The notes beneath the pieces are model-generated. The model did no database searches, was not told the origin of the DNA, and saw only the letters and a list, made by a program, of their open reading frames with translations. DNA of 64,000 bases from Poriferisodalis sp965116245 (GTDB taxonomy: Bacteria > Actinomycetota > Acidimicrobiia > Acidimicrobiales > Poriferisodalaceae): contig OZ220497.1 in assembly GCA_965116245.1 (NCBI GenBank), forward strand, positions 1,736,001 to 1,800,000. The letters run 5' to 3'. Made by a program: the position numbers and the translations under genes. Below are positions 34,408-44,364 of the stretch, in pieces; the first letter of the stretch is position 1, and each line of letters begins with the position of its first letter.

Positions 34408-36516
34408 TCACACGTTGATTGGTTGATCAGTGCTGGGTTGATCAGTGCTGGGTCGAACGGTGCCAGTCTGACCGGCGTGGGAGGTCCAGGTTGCATACAT
34501 CGCTGCGTATCGTCCCCCCAACGCCACTAGCTCGTCGTGGGAGCCAAGCTCCACTACTCCGCCCTCGTCGATCACGGCGATTCGATCGGCGCGCATCGCT
34601 GTCGCCAATCGGTGCGCGATAAGCACTGCGGTGCGCCCTTCCAGCAACAAGTCCAGCGCGCCCTCAATCTCGGCCTCCGTACTGAGATCGACGCTGGATG
34701 TGGCTTCGTCAAGCACTATGACACGAGGTCTAGCCACGAACGCTCTGGCCAATGCCAGGAGCTGTCGTTCGCCAGCAGATAGCGAGACACCCCGCTCGTG
34801 TACGGGAGTGTCGGCGCCATCTGGAAGGCTCTCGATCAGCCTGCGAAGTCCCACTAGGTCAAGAGCAGCTTCGATGTCAGCATTCAGTTCAGCATTTAGT
34901 TGCGGGTCAACCTGGGTTGCAGTCCGCTGACGCAGCCCAAAAGCAACGTTGTCGCGAATAGTGCCGTGAAACAAAAACGGTTCCTGAGGCACTACTCCTA
35001 GCTGGTCTCGTAGTGACGACAGCGTTACGTCTCGCAAGTCGTGACCGTCAATCGTGATCCGACCTTCGGTCGGGTCATAAAAGCGGATGATCAACTTGGC
35101 GATCGTGCTCTTGCCAGCACCTGTCGGACCCACTAGGGCGAAAGTTTCGCCTGGAAGTATCTCCAAACTGACATCGCGCAGTATTTCTGGAGCAGCGTCT
35201 GGCGTAGCGTCTGGAGCAGCGTCTGGCACTGTGTGTGCAGCCAGTTGCGGCAGATCGCCGCTCAGTTGCTCGCCATTTACCTCTGTGTCTTGTTCGTCTT
35301 CTGCATCATAAGAAAACGACACATTCTCAAGCCGAATGTGGCCTTGAATCGGCGGTAGTTCAACAGCGTCGGGGTATTGACGCACAGACGGCTGTGTTGC
35401 CAGCACTTGGCTGATCTTGTGAAGACCCGATTGGCCCTGCTGGTAAGTGCTGTAGAGCTGCGCAAGCTGTTGGATTGGCGCGAAGAACGTCGTGACGTAC
35501 AGCACGAATGCGCCGAGTTCGCCGACGGTGAGGTTGCCCCGAAGCACCATTGCCCCGCCGACCGCTAGCACCAGCCCTTGGGCTGCGATGCCGATCGCTT
35601 CGGTGCTGGGCCCATAGATCGCCTGAGTCCTGGACATGGACAGATTCGCGTCGCGGTAGCGAGCGGTCACCTCGCTGTGCCGAGCGGTGTTGGCAATACG
35701 CCGCCCGGCAGCAGTGATCACCCGAATTCCCGCCAGGTTCTCCGAGAGGTCGGCGAGCACGTCGGCGATTCGGTCACGAATCTCGCCGTAGCCAGCTTCA
35801 CTACGGGCGCGAAACCACAGCGTCAGTGCTAGCAAAGGCGGGACGATTCCCACCAGCAAGATGACTGCCAAAGTCACGTTGTAGGTGAACAGCACAACTG
35901 AAACAACGACCACCGTTAGCACTTGGATCAGCAGATTCACGAAGCCCTCGTTGATGAGCAGCGCCACATATTCCATGTCGGAGGTCATGCGACTAAGCAG
36001 CACTCCTGATTTGGCCCGCGTGTACCAATCCAGCGAGAGCCGCTGATAGTGGGCAAACAACCGCAGCCGCAAGTCGTACATGACCTGCTCTGCGATGCGC
36101 CCGTTTAGGCGTTGGCGCATGCGACTGATCAATACGCTGGCGGCGATCACGGCCAAGAATGCGAGCACGACCAGATTGAGCGCATTGCGGTCGCCAGCCT
36201 TGATGCCACGATCAATGCCCTGCTGCACGAGTATCGGAACAGCTTGCATCGCCGCGGTCTCGACACACAGGGCAACTAGCGCGGCCGCAACGGCCCATCG
36301 GTGCGTCGCCAGCATGTCTCGAAGACCGAACGGTCTAGTTCTTGCCCCCTCGGCTACTTGATCGAACTCAATTTCTGGCTCGGGGTGTTCAGGTTCAAGC
36401 GATAACAGCTTGTCCGCGCCTTGCTGAAGCTCTGCTGGAACGCCAGCGAACGGCAGTCCTGCCGCTGCGCTGGACTGTGTTGCAGTCGGCCCAGAGTGAC
36501 CGCCGACCATCACCAT
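34408..36516 (-). CDS. ABC exporter half-transporter, catalytic-site subunit
   Basis: 702 residues: an N-terminal six-helix exporter domain (about residues 70-370) and a nucleotide-binding domain. Walker A is GPTGAGKST, Walker B VIVLDEATSS with the catalytic Glu, but the signature is LSAGERQL instead of LSGGQ. A linker insert near residue 430 is rich in D/A/P. Its 5' end overlaps the preceding exporter gene by 7 nt. The pattern predicts a heterodimer with one consensus and one degenerate ATP site. The C-terminus ends in a 15-bp tandem repeat (STDQP twice). Cargo may be lipid or drug; unknown. Confidence 0.92.
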   Translation of the reverse strand: MVMVGGHSGPTATQSSAAAGLPFAGVPAELQQGADKLLSLEPEHPEPEIEFDQVAEGARTRPFGLRDMLATHRWAVAAALVALCVETAAMQAVPILVQQGIDRGIKAGDRNALNLVVLAFLAVIAASVLISRMRQRLNGRIAEQVMYDLRLRLFAHYQRLSLDWYTRAKSGVLLSRMTSDMEYVALLINEGFVNLLIQVLTVVVVSVVLFTYNVTLAVILLVGIVPPLLALTLWFRARSEAGYGEIRDRIADVLADLSENLAGIRVITAAGRRIANTARHSEVTARYRDANLSMSRTQAIYGPSTEAIGIAAQGLVLAVGGAMVLRGNLTVGELGAFVLYVTTFFAPIQQLAQLYSTYQQGQSGLHKISQVLATQPSVRQYPDAVELPPIQGHIRLENVSFSYDAEDEQDTEVNGEQLSGDLPQLAAHTVPDAAPDATPDAAPEILRDVSLEILPGETFALVGPTGAGKSTIAKLIIRFYDPTEGRITIDGHDLRDVTLSSLRDQLGVVPQEPFLFHGTIRDNVAFGLRQRTATQVDPQLNAELNADIEAALDLVGLRRLIESLPDGADTPVHERGVSLSAGERQLLALARAFVARPRVIVLDEATSSVDLSTEAEIEGALDLLLEGRTAVLIAHRLATAMRADRIAVIDEGGVVELGSHDELVALGGRYAAMYATWTSHAGQTGTVRPSTDQPSTDQPINV

Positions 36517-38531
36517 GATCGGCTGCCCATGAGCGCGTTGTTGTCGCTCACCGCGGTTGCGAGGTCACCGTCGGTATCCGTCTCGTCGCCTCCCGCGGCC
36601 AGAACTTCGGCGTAGCGCGGTTCGGTTGCCAACAGCTTTGCGTGGGTGCCGTCGGCTACCACTTTTCCTCCGTCTAGCAAGACCACTCGGTTAGCCAAAC
36701 TGATGGTGGACAGCCGATGAGCGATCACGATGGTCGTACGGTCCTTGAGTAACGCGGTTAGCGCATCGTGGATCTTTGACTCGTGCGCCACGTCAATAGA
36801 GCTGGTCGCATCGTCAAGGATCAGCACAGCGGGATCTGCGAGGATTGCCCGAGCGATGGCAATGCGCTGGCGTTGGCCTCCCGACAGGTCATATCCGCGT
36901 TCGCCTACGACGGTGTCGTAGCCATCCTCAAGTTCGCTGATGAAGTCGTGCGCCTGCGCAGCAGTAGCGGCGGCAACCACCTCGGTCCGGCCAGCGTTGG
37001 GCCTCGCGTAGGCGATGTTGTCATGAATGCTGGCCGAGAAAAGGAACGGTTCATCGGGCACGTACCCGACAGCCCGACGGAGGCTGTCACCGGTGAGGTC
37101 GTTTATGTTGTGGCCATCAACGAAGATCGCACCATCGTCAAGGCTGTAGAACCGCATAAGCAGCCGAGCAAGCGTTGATTTGCCGCAGCCGGTGCGGCCG
37201 ACAATCGCAACTCGCTCGCCAGCGCCGATGCGCAGATTCATCTGCGTAAAGACCGGCGGCGAATCACGTCCCGCAGCCGCCGATCCCGCGACTCCACCGA
37301 TGCTCTCCCTGCCATACGCGAAGCGCACACTGTCGAATCGCACCTCCAAGCCACCTGGATTGGCGTCCAGCTCAACTGCACCGGGCCGATCAGCGACCAG
37401 CACCGGTTCATCCAGCACTTCAAAGATGCGCTCGGCTGAGGCTTTGGCGCGTTGGCCAAAGATGAACAGCATTCCGATGAACCGAAACGGCGCCTGCAGC
37501 AACAAGATGTATAGGTAGAAGGTCACCAAGTCGCCAACAGTGAGCGATTCGCTGATTACCAGATGCCCGCCTACGAGCAGCACCATCGCCAGCGCTATAC
37601 GGGGGAGGTTCTCAATCAGAGGCGTGTAGCGGGCACGGGTGTTGTGCTGCAGCAGGTTGGCCCAGCGCAGTCGCTGGGCCGCTGTGGCCATCTGTTCCAC
37701 CTGTCGGGCCTCAGCAGCGAAAGCCTTCACGACCCGCACTCCGCTGACGCTTTCGTGCGTCACGGTTGCGACCTCTGCGTTGCGTGACTGGATGATCCAC
37801 GACAGAGGAAACATGACGTGGCGCAGCCGCTGGCCGAGCACGTACACGGCGGGCATGATCAGCATGGTTATGGCAGTGAGCGTCAGGCTGATCCACGCCA
37901 TTAGCGAAATCGCGACTAAGAAGCTCAGTAGCTGGACCGAAACGATGGGAGCAAACGCCAAGTACATCTGAACCGAGCGAATGTCGGAGTTGGAACGGGA
38001 GATGATCTCGCCAGTCTGCACTCTGTCGTAGAACGCGAACGACAAGCGGCTCAGGTGGGAGAACAGCAGTGTGCGAAGCTGAAACTCCACTCGATGTCCC
38101 ATGGAGAACAGCCCGTTGCGGTAGGCGTAGGTGAAGACTCCCCGCGCTACACCGAGCCCCACCAAGGCAACGACATACACCCAAAGAGAGCCCGAGTTGT
38201 TTCCATCAGGGCCTGGCACCGCCGCATCTACGGCGTAACCAGCCACCCGCGGTGCTAACGCCTGCACGCCCATAGCCGCTACAGCGGCGATAAGCGAAAC
38301 GATGATGCGCGTACGATGGCGTTTCAGCAACGGCGAAAGCCGTCTAATCCAGCTCAGTGAAGAGTCAGCCAGAATCCCGTCCACATGAGGGTCGTGCATA
38401 GTTGCATTCGCCGAGCCGACGGTGCGAGATGTGTCACCGCCGAGGTTCGCGCCGGGTCCTAGAGCGCATATGGCGTTAAGTTCGGGCTGCGCTTCGGACT
38501 CCGCGGGCGCAGTGGGTGGGGCCACCCGCAT
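36510..38531 (-). CDS. ABC exporter half-transporter, degenerate-Walker-B subunit
   Basis: 673 residues with an exporter membrane domain (about residues 75-380) and an ATPase domain. Walker A GRTGCGKST and signature LSGGQRQR are consensus, but Walker B reads VLILDDATSS, with Asp replacing the catalytic Glu. Its LSGGQ would complete the active site of the partner, whose own signature is altered, exactly the TM287/288 or BmrCD arrangement. First gene of a four-gene minus-strand operon. Start ATG 38531; a later ATG at residue 45 is possible. Confidence 0.92.
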   Translation of the reverse strand: MRVAPPTAPAESEAQPELNAICALGPGANLGGDTSRTVGSANATMHDPHVDGILADSSLSWIRRLSPLLKRHRTRIIVSLIAAVAAMGVQALAPRVAGYAVDAAVPGPDGNNSGSLWVYVVALVGLGVARGVFTYAYRNGLFSMGHRVEFQLRTLLFSHLSRLSFAFYDRVQTGEIISRSNSDIRSVQMYLAFAPIVSVQLLSFLVAISLMAWISLTLTAITMLIMPAVYVLGQRLRHVMFPLSWIIQSRNAEVATVTHESVSGVRVVKAFAAEARQVEQMATAAQRLRWANLLQHNTRARYTPLIENLPRIALAMVLLVGGHLVISESLTVGDLVTFYLYILLLQAPFRFIGMLFIFGQRAKASAERIFEVLDEPVLVADRPGAVELDANPGGLEVRFDSVRFAYGRESIGGVAGSAAAGRDSPPVFTQMNLRIGAGERVAIVGRTGCGKSTLARLLMRFYSLDDGAIFVDGHNINDLTGDSLRRAVGYVPDEPFLFSASIHDNIAYARPNAGRTEVVAAATAAQAHDFISELEDGYDTVVGERGYDLSGGQRQRIAIARAILADPAVLILDDATSSIDVAHESKIHDALTALLKDRTTIVIAHRLSTISLANRVVLLDGGKVVADGTHAKLLATEPRYAEVLAAGGDETDTDGDLATAVSDNNALMGSRSW

Positions 38532-38640
38532 TCCGGCGAGGCTACCGCGGACCCTGTTCTGCCGACCTCAGCGTTCCGCCTGAAATCTCCCGCTACGGTG
38601 GTCCTCGCCACTGGAGCGCTCGGGGGTACACCGAACCGGC

Positions 38641-39984
38641 ATGACGCTGGGACTCACCGCAGGACTCGTACTAGTCGTCGTGCTTATTGCGCTAAACGGC
38701 GTCTTTGTCGCGGGCGAATTTTGCTTGCTAGCTGTCGACACATCGCGAGTAGACGCCATGACCGCCGCAGGGAACCGACGGGCTCGAGGCGTGCGTGCCT
38801 TACTGCGGCGCCTCAGCTTTCATCTGGCTGGGGCGCAACTTGGCATCACCTTGACGTCGCTGGTGCTGGGCATCCTGGCTGAATCCACGGTCGGTGGACT
38901 TATCGAGTGGTCGCTTGGCGGCTGGGGCGCCACGGTTGCCTCCACTGGGGCGGTAGCGGTAATTGCGATTGCAGTCGCGGCTGCCCTGCAGATGGTGTTC
39001 GGCGAACTGCTACCCAAGAATCTCGCGGTGTCACGGCCGCTGGAAACGGCTGTGCTGCTGGCACCGGTGCTGCGGCTGTACGGCGTTATCGCCGCGCCCA
39101 TTACGAGACTGTTCAATGGCATCGCCAATGCCACGGTGCGCGGATGGGGCTTACAGCCAGCAGAAGAGCTTCGCATCGTGCGCACACGCGACGAACTGGA
39201 GTACGTCGTGCGCTCCTCGCGCCAGCGGACGCTCAGCGACGCCCAAGCGGACCTGCTGGTGCGGACGCTTCGTCTCGGCCGCAAAGACTCTGCCGATGCG
39301 CTTACGCCCCGCACTGCTATGTCGGCGGTAGACGCGCAGTCAACTCTGGCAGAGCTGGTGGACCTAGCGCGTGCGAGCGGTCACTCCAGATTTCCAGTAC
39401 TAGGTACCAGTTCAGACGACGTGCTTGGTGTCGCCGAGGTACGCGATGTCTTCCGTGAAGAGGTATCGCGGCGTCACGTGACTGCTGTAAGTCAGATCAT
39501 GCGGCCCATAGTCGTGGTGGCCGAGAGCCGCAAGCTAGACGGTGTATTGGCCGATATGTCCGCAGCCGATTGTCGACTGTGCGTTGTCGTGGACGAGCAC
39601 GGCGGCACAGCCGGCATCTTGACGCGAGAGGACATCGCCGAGGAGCTTGTGGGCGATATCGCCGATGAGTTCGACGAGCCGACTGCGTTCGTACCGCGCA
39701 TATCGGGTCAGCCAGTGCGACTGGCGGGCACGACCACGCTCGACGAACTCGAGAGCGCTACTGGTTTGACCCTACCTACGGGGCCCTATGAGACGCTGGC
39801 AGGTTTCGTGCTCGAGCGCCTGGGCGAGATCCCCACTGTGGGCGCTGTTGTTGAGTGGAACGGGTGGCGCTTGGAGGTGACCGAACGGGACGAACTTCGT
39901 GTCGCTGAGATCACTGTGAGCGCTGCCAAGCGTGCCCCGGCTGACAGCGACGTGTCGATTGGGTCGATTGGGCTACCGCTATGA
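38641..39984 (+). CDS. CNNM/CBS/CorC_HlyC-domain membrane protein
   Basis: 447 residues. The CNNM (DUF21) membrane domain covers about residues 1-190 (NGVFVAGEFCLLAVDTSRVD, HLAGAQLGITLTSLVLG, VFGELLPKNLAVS), a CBS pair follows, and the C-terminal CorC_HlyC domain has VVDEHGGTAGILTREDIAEELVGDIADEFD. These proteins are linked to magnesium or other cation export. The next CNNM gene overlaps by 4 nt, as in the paired genes of mycobacteria. Upstream it diverges from the exporter operon with about 110 bp between. Confidence 0.92.
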   Translation: MTLGLTAGLVLVVVLIALNGVFVAGEFCLLAVDTSRVDAMTAAGNRRARGVRALLRRLSFHLAGAQLGITLTSLVLGILAESTVGGLIEWSLGGWGATVASTGAVAVIAIAVAAALQMVFGELLPKNLAVSRPLETAVLLAPVLRLYGVIAAPITRLFNGIANATVRGWGLQPAEELRIVRTRDELEYVVRSSRQRTLSDAQADLLVRTLRLGRKDSADALTPRTAMSAVDAQSTLAELVDLARASGHSRFPVLGTSSDDVLGVAEVRDVFREEVSRRHVTAVSQIMRPIVVVAESRKLDGVLADMSAADCRLCVVVDEHGGTAGILTREDIAEELVGDIADEFDEPTAFVPRISGQPVRLAGTTTLDELESATGLTLPTGPYETLAGFVLERLGEIPTVGAVVEWNGWRLEVTERDELRVAEITVSAAKRAPADSDVSIGSIGLPL

Positions 39985-41114
39985 CTGTGCTTGCTATTGC
40001 CGCTGGAGTCTTGTTGATTGTGTTCAACGGCGGCTTCGTGGCTTTGGAGTTCGGCCTAATCGGAGCTAAGCGGGCCTCAATTGACCGTCTCGCGGAGAGT
40101 CGACAACGTTCTGCTTTGACTGCCCAACGCTTGCAGTCCGACGTATTGACAACTCTCGGGGGCGCGCAATTGGGTATCACGCTGTGCTCGCTCGCGGTTG
40201 GACGCCTTACTGAACCGGCATTCGCGGCGCTCGTTGAGAGCGCGGTGCATCGATTCGTGCAGATTCCCGATGCTGCGCTGCACGCCATCGGATTCGGCAT
40301 CGGGTTGGGTGTCGTGACTGTGCTGCACATGGTCTTTGGAGAGATGGTGCCCAAGAACCTCGCGCTCATCGGGCCCGAACGGACGCTGCTGGTGCTTGCT
40401 CGTCCGATGGCGGCCTACCTGTCTATTGCGCGTCCGATAGCTCGCGCACTGCAGTGGCTGGCCAACGGGATGACCCGGCTATTGCGAATCGAACCCGCCA
40501 ACGAACTGGCTGAGGTGGCAACACCGGCGGAGTTGACTCTGATGGCTAGGGATTCCCTGGCGGAGGGACATATCGATGCGGCAGATGTAGCGCTGCTCGA
40601 ACGGGCCATGCGTTTTGAGGCCACAAAGGTAAGCGCAGTTATGGCCCCAGCGTCTGATGTTGCGGCGGTGAGGTTGGCTGATTCCATTACCGAGGCGGAG
40701 CAACGATTCGCACGCACAGGCCATTCGAGACTGGTTGTGCTCGGAGACGGTCCTGACGACATTCGTGGGATGCTCCACAGCAGCGACCTCGCTGCGCTAG
40801 AAGAACGCAGTGTTTCATGCCTAGAGCACGCAGACCGGCTCGCTACAGCCGAGCGTGGATTGGGATCGGGACTTGTGCGCAAGATGCTCCGGTTTGACCC
40901 TGACTTACCGCTCGGTGATGCTCTGCGCCGAATGCAACGCTCGCGCATCCATCTTGCTGTTGTGGCCGCGCCCGACGGACGCACGCTCGGAGTCGTAGCG
41001 CTGGACGACCTGCTGCGCAGCTTGATAGGCGATCTAGATTCAAATGGCACCGACCTGGCCCGCACCGGCTTAGCCCGCACCGACTTGGCCCGCACCGACT
41101 TGGATCGACTATGA
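39981..41114 (+). CDS. CNNM/CBS-domain membrane protein lacking the CorC tail
   Basis: 377 residues. The CNNM domain is clear (NGGFVALEFGLIGAKRASIDRL, LGGAQLGITLCSLAVGRL, VFGEMVPKNLALIGPE), followed by CBS repeats (VMAPASDVAAV, HSRLVVLGDGPDDIRGMLHSSD). It lacks the CorC_HlyC domain of its partner and ends in a run of 15-bp repeats (41051-41109) coding an LART-D type tail. Overlaps both neighbours by 4 nt, so the pair and lysS are translationally coupled. Likely a hetero-complex with the upstream CNNM protein. Confidence 0.9.
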   Translation: MTVLAIAAGVLLIVFNGGFVALEFGLIGAKRASIDRLAESRQRSALTAQRLQSDVLTTLGGAQLGITLCSLAVGRLTEPAFAALVESAVHRFVQIPDAALHAIGFGIGLGVVTVLHMVFGEMVPKNLALIGPERTLLVLARPMAAYLSIARPIARALQWLANGMTRLLRIEPANELAEVATPAELTLMARDSLAEGHIDAADVALLERAMRFEATKVSAVMAPASDVAAVRLADSITEAEQRFARTGHSRLVVLGDGPDDIRGMLHSSDLAALEERSVSCLEHADRLATAERGLGSGLVRKMLRFDPDLPLGDALRRMQRSRIHLAVVAAPDGRTLGVVALDDLLRSLIGDLDSNGTDLARTGLARTDLARTDLDRL

Positions 41115-42688
41115 CGTGGATCGACACGACCCTTGACGTCTGTTCAGAGCGGGTCGTGATCAACGACTCCAAGACGCCTAGCGGCCGCGCCCATGTGGGG
41201 TCGCTGCGAGGTGTTTTGATCCACGACGCTCTGGCGCGAGCGGCACGTCAACGCGGTATGGACGCAGAGTTTCTCTACGGCTGCGATGACATGGATGCGG
41301 TTGATGAGATCCCTCATGGAACTGGCGAGCACTTCGTCAAGCATCTAGGCAAGCCTCTGTGGGCTGTACCGCCGCCCCCTGACATAGATGCCAAGTCAAT
41401 GGCGCAGGCCTACTTTGAGGAATTCACCAACACCTTCAGTCCACTCGGGGTCAACGCGAGTTTCTATTCGATGAGTGACCTCTATCGGTCGGGTAGGCTG
41501 GATGAGATCATCGATGTCTTCTTGCGCGCTGCTCCCGACGTGCAGAAGATATATCGACGCCGCAGCGGCGCTCAGCGGCCAGACGACTGGCTGCCGTTCC
41601 AGCCCATTTGCCCGAAGTGTGGTCGCATCGGCACCACTTATGCCACCGACTACGACGGCGAAACCGTGGCCTATCACTGCCGGGCTGACCTGGTGCAATG
41701 GGCTACTGGATGCGGGTCTCGTGGACGTGTGAGTCCATTCGGTGGCAACGGCAAACTGCCATGGAAACTGGAGTGGGCTGCCAAATGGAGACTCTTCGGC
41801 GTGTCTATTGAAGGTGCGGGCAAGGACCACATGGCTGCCAGCGGCTCCCATGAGGTGTCATCTGACCTGGCTCGCCACGTGCTGCACTGTCAAGTGCCCG
41901 TGCCGGTGCCTTATGAGTTCTTCACGCTGGGCGGGGCCAAGATGAGCTCGTCCAAAGGAATCGGCATGTCTGCGTCAGAGCTGACGAAGCTGCTGCCTAG
42001 CGAGCTGCTGCGCTACCTGGTGTTGCGGACTCAACCGCGTAGGGCCATTGACTTCGATCTCGACGTGCCTAGTCTCACCAAGGCATTTGTTGAGTTTGAG
42101 CGGCTGTGGCGAGCGGCAGCCAGCGACGAGCCTCGCCCCAATGAGCGTCAGCTCTATTTGATCTCTTCAGCTACCTCAACAGTAGCGCCGAACGATCCGG
42201 TACCGCCTGCGCCGCAGTTCAGCCCACCGTTTGACTCGCTGTTGAGCCTTGTCCAGCAACCGCATGTGGACATTTCAGGTCACGTGGCATCGCTGGGGGT
42301 ACACCTGTCGGAGGTTGATTCAAATTGGCTGGGCAGAAAAGAGGCTGCTGCACGAGAACTAATTTTGCGTCAACCGGACTTAGGCAACGAGGTCCGGTTG
42401 CTAAATGTCGCCGACGCAGCTCAGCAGCGTGATGCGCTGAGTGAGAGCCAGCAGGAGTTTCTATCTGCGTGCGCCCGGCGGTTGAGTGCGCTTGTTGAAT
42501 GGGACGCTCGGGCCATCCAGGACGGATTATTCGAATCAGCTCGAGATGTCGGGATAGACCCGCGCGCTGACGCCGCTTTTGTGTTCGGCGCTTTGTATCA
42601 AGTGCTGTTCGGCACACCAACTGGACCCCGTGCGGGCAGTTACCTAGCATTCATCGGCCAGCAAGAAACCCTGATGCGTCTAGGCTAG
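41111..42688 (+). CDS. lysS: Class I lysyl-tRNA synthetase
   Basis: 525 residues. The HIGH-like motif is AHVGSLRG and the KMSKS-like motif is KMSSSKG, so this is the class I (archaeal-type) LysRS, not the class II enzyme of most bacteria. A zinc-ribbon-like CPKC...C...C segment lies near residues 165-205, and the C-terminal helical anticodon-binding domain is complete. It charges tRNA-Lys. Translationally coupled to the CNNM pair (4-nt overlap). Class I LysRS is also known from some actinobacteria, spirochaetes and alphaproteobacteria, so it is not proof of recent transfer. Confidence 0.94.
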   Translation: MTWIDTTLDVCSERVVINDSKTPSGRAHVGSLRGVLIHDALARAARQRGMDAEFLYGCDDMDAVDEIPHGTGEHFVKHLGKPLWAVPPPPDIDAKSMAQAYFEEFTNTFSPLGVNASFYSMSDLYRSGRLDEIIDVFLRAAPDVQKIYRRRSGAQRPDDWLPFQPICPKCGRIGTTYATDYDGETVAYHCRADLVQWATGCGSRGRVSPFGGNGKLPWKLEWAAKWRLFGVSIEGAGKDHMAASGSHEVSSDLARHVLHCQVPVPVPYEFFTLGGAKMSSSKGIGMSASELTKLLPSELLRYLVLRTQPRRAIDFDLDVPSLTKAFVEFERLWRAAASDEPRPNERQLYLISSATSTVAPNDPVPPAPQFSPPFDSLLSLVQQPHVDISGHVASLGVHLSEVDSNWLGRKEAAARELILRQPDLGNEVRLLNVADAAQQRDALSESQQEFLSACARRLSALVEWDARAIQDGLFESARDVGIDPRADAAFVFGALYQVLFGTPTGPRAGSYLAFIGQQETLMRLG

Positions 42689-42711
42689 ACTTGCTCGGCT
42701 AGATCGGCTTA

Positions 42712-44217
42712 TCAGCGAGACGTCGGGAAGCGCAGGTCAACCTGACTGTCGGCTGGACTCGGCCAGTTTTCGGTGATGGTCTTGAGGCGTGTGCAGAAAC
42801 GAACGCCTTCGGGGCCGTGCATGTGGTGGTCGCCGAACAGCGAGTCCTTCCATCCTCCAAAGGAGTGGTAGGCCATCGGCACCGGCACGGCCACGTTGAC
42901 GCCGACCATCCCGACGGGGGCTTCGAGGCGGAATCGGCGTGCGGTGCCACCGTCTCTTGTGAACAGCGCTACCCCGTTGGCGTATCTGTTGTGCTTGACG
43001 AGTTCCATCGCGTCGTCGAACGAGTCGACTCTCATGAGGCAAAGCACTGGTCCGAAGATCTCGTCCTGATACACCTTCATTTCCGTGGTGACACCGTCAA
43101 GCAGCGTCGGTCCAACCCAGTAGCCGTCAGGATGGCCGTCTACGGCGATGTCTCGGCCGTCTCGGACAACTACAGCGCCTTCGGCTTCTCCCGTGTCGAT
43201 GTAGTTGAGCACGCGATCCCGGTGCTCGGCAGTTACCAGTGGCCCCATGTCCACCACTTCTGACGGCTCCGAGTTGAGGCTTGGCCCGATCCGCAGCACA
43301 TCTATCCGCTCGCAGATTTTCTCTGACAGCTCATCGGCAGTGGAGCCGACAGCCACCACTACCGAGACTGCCATGCAGCGCTCGCCAGCCGACCCGTAAC
43401 CTGCCGAAACTGCCGCGTCCGCGGCCTGATCCAGATCGGCGTCGGCCAACACAATCATGTGGTTCTTGGCGCCACCGAGCGCCTGCACACGTTTACCTGC
43501 CGTTGATGCCATGTGATGTACTCGCTCGGCGATCGGCGTTGACCCGACGAAGCTCACCGCGTCGATTCCGGTGTGTTCGCACAGACCGATCACCGCATCC
43601 GCGTCTCCGTGAACGACGTTGAATACGCCATCGGGCAGTCCAGCTTCGGTGAATAACTCGGCTACGCGCACAGACACCGATGGGTCCTTCTCGGATGGTT
43701 TGAGCACAAAACAGTTGCCGCACGCGATAGCCACCGGGTACATCCACATCGGCACCATGGCCGGAAAATTGAACGGCGTGATGCCCGCTACTACGCCCAT
43801 TGGCTCACGCACCGTGTACGCGTCATGTCCGGCGCTGACCTCATCGGATCGTTCGCCTTTGAGCAACTGGCCGACTCCGCAGGCGAACTCCACCACCTCT
43901 ATGCCGCGCCGCAGCTCACCTAGCGCATCGGCGCGCACTTTGCCATGTTCGGCGCAGATCATCTCCGCCAACTCCAGGCGGTTCTCTTCGAGCAACTCTC
44001 TGAACGCGAACATCACCGCGGACCGGGCAGACAACGACGAGCGTCGCCACTGCGCCCAAGCGGAGCGGGCTGTTTCCGCCACGATGTCCAAGTCGTGTGC
44101 AGAGGCCATCGGCACCGCAGCTATCTCGCTGCCCGACACTGGATTGGTCACCTCAAACCACGATTTCGGTGAACCCTGCCAAGGCCGACCGCCGACCCAG
44201 TGACTGAGCTTGTTCAT
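42712..44217 (-). CDS. mmsA: Methylmalonate-semialdehyde dehydrogenase (CoA-acylating)
   Basis: About 501 residues. It belongs to the aldehyde dehydrogenase superfamily; AEHGKVRADALGELRRGIEVVEFACG, ITPFNFPAMVPMWM and the catalytic Cys in GSAGERCMA are the MmsA signature. It turns methylmalonate semialdehyde or malonate semialdehyde into propionyl- or acetyl-CoA in valine, thymine or beta-alanine/3-hydroxypropionate breakdown. ATG 44217 has GAGGAG 9 nt upstream; GTG 44226 is the alternative. Proximity to a DmdA-like gene is suggestive only. Confidence 0.92.
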   Translation of the reverse strand: MNKLSHWVGGRPWQGSPKSWFEVTNPVSGSEIAAVPMASAHDLDIVAETARSAWAQWRRSSLSARSAVMFAFRELLEENRLELAEMICAEHGKVRADALGELRRGIEVVEFACGVGQLLKGERSDEVSAGHDAYTVREPMGVVAGITPFNFPAMVPMWMYPVAIACGNCFVLKPSEKDPSVSVRVAELFTEAGLPDGVFNVVHGDADAVIGLCEHTGIDAVSFVGSTPIAERVHHMASTAGKRVQALGGAKNHMIVLADADLDQAADAAVSAGYGSAGERCMAVSVVVAVGSTADELSEKICERIDVLRIGPSLNSEPSEVVDMGPLVTAEHRDRVLNYIDTGEAEGAVVVRDGRDIAVDGHPDGYWVGPTLLDGVTTEMKVYQDEIFGPVLCLMRVDSFDDAMELVKHNRYANGVALFTRDGGTARRFRLEAPVGMVGVNVAVPVPMAYHSFGGWKDSLFGDHHMHGPEGVRFCTRLKTITENWPSPADSQVDLRFPTSR

Positions 44218-44364
44218 CTCCGGCACCTCCTCAAAGCGTGGCCCTACAACGCCCCTGACCGCAACATTCGCTGGCCTCTAGCGGCTAGGCATGACTCGTA
44301 TTCTCGCATCCCGCGCGCTGTTCGCGGACGCAGGCAAGACCCGGCGGCAGCTAAGGTCCGCGCT

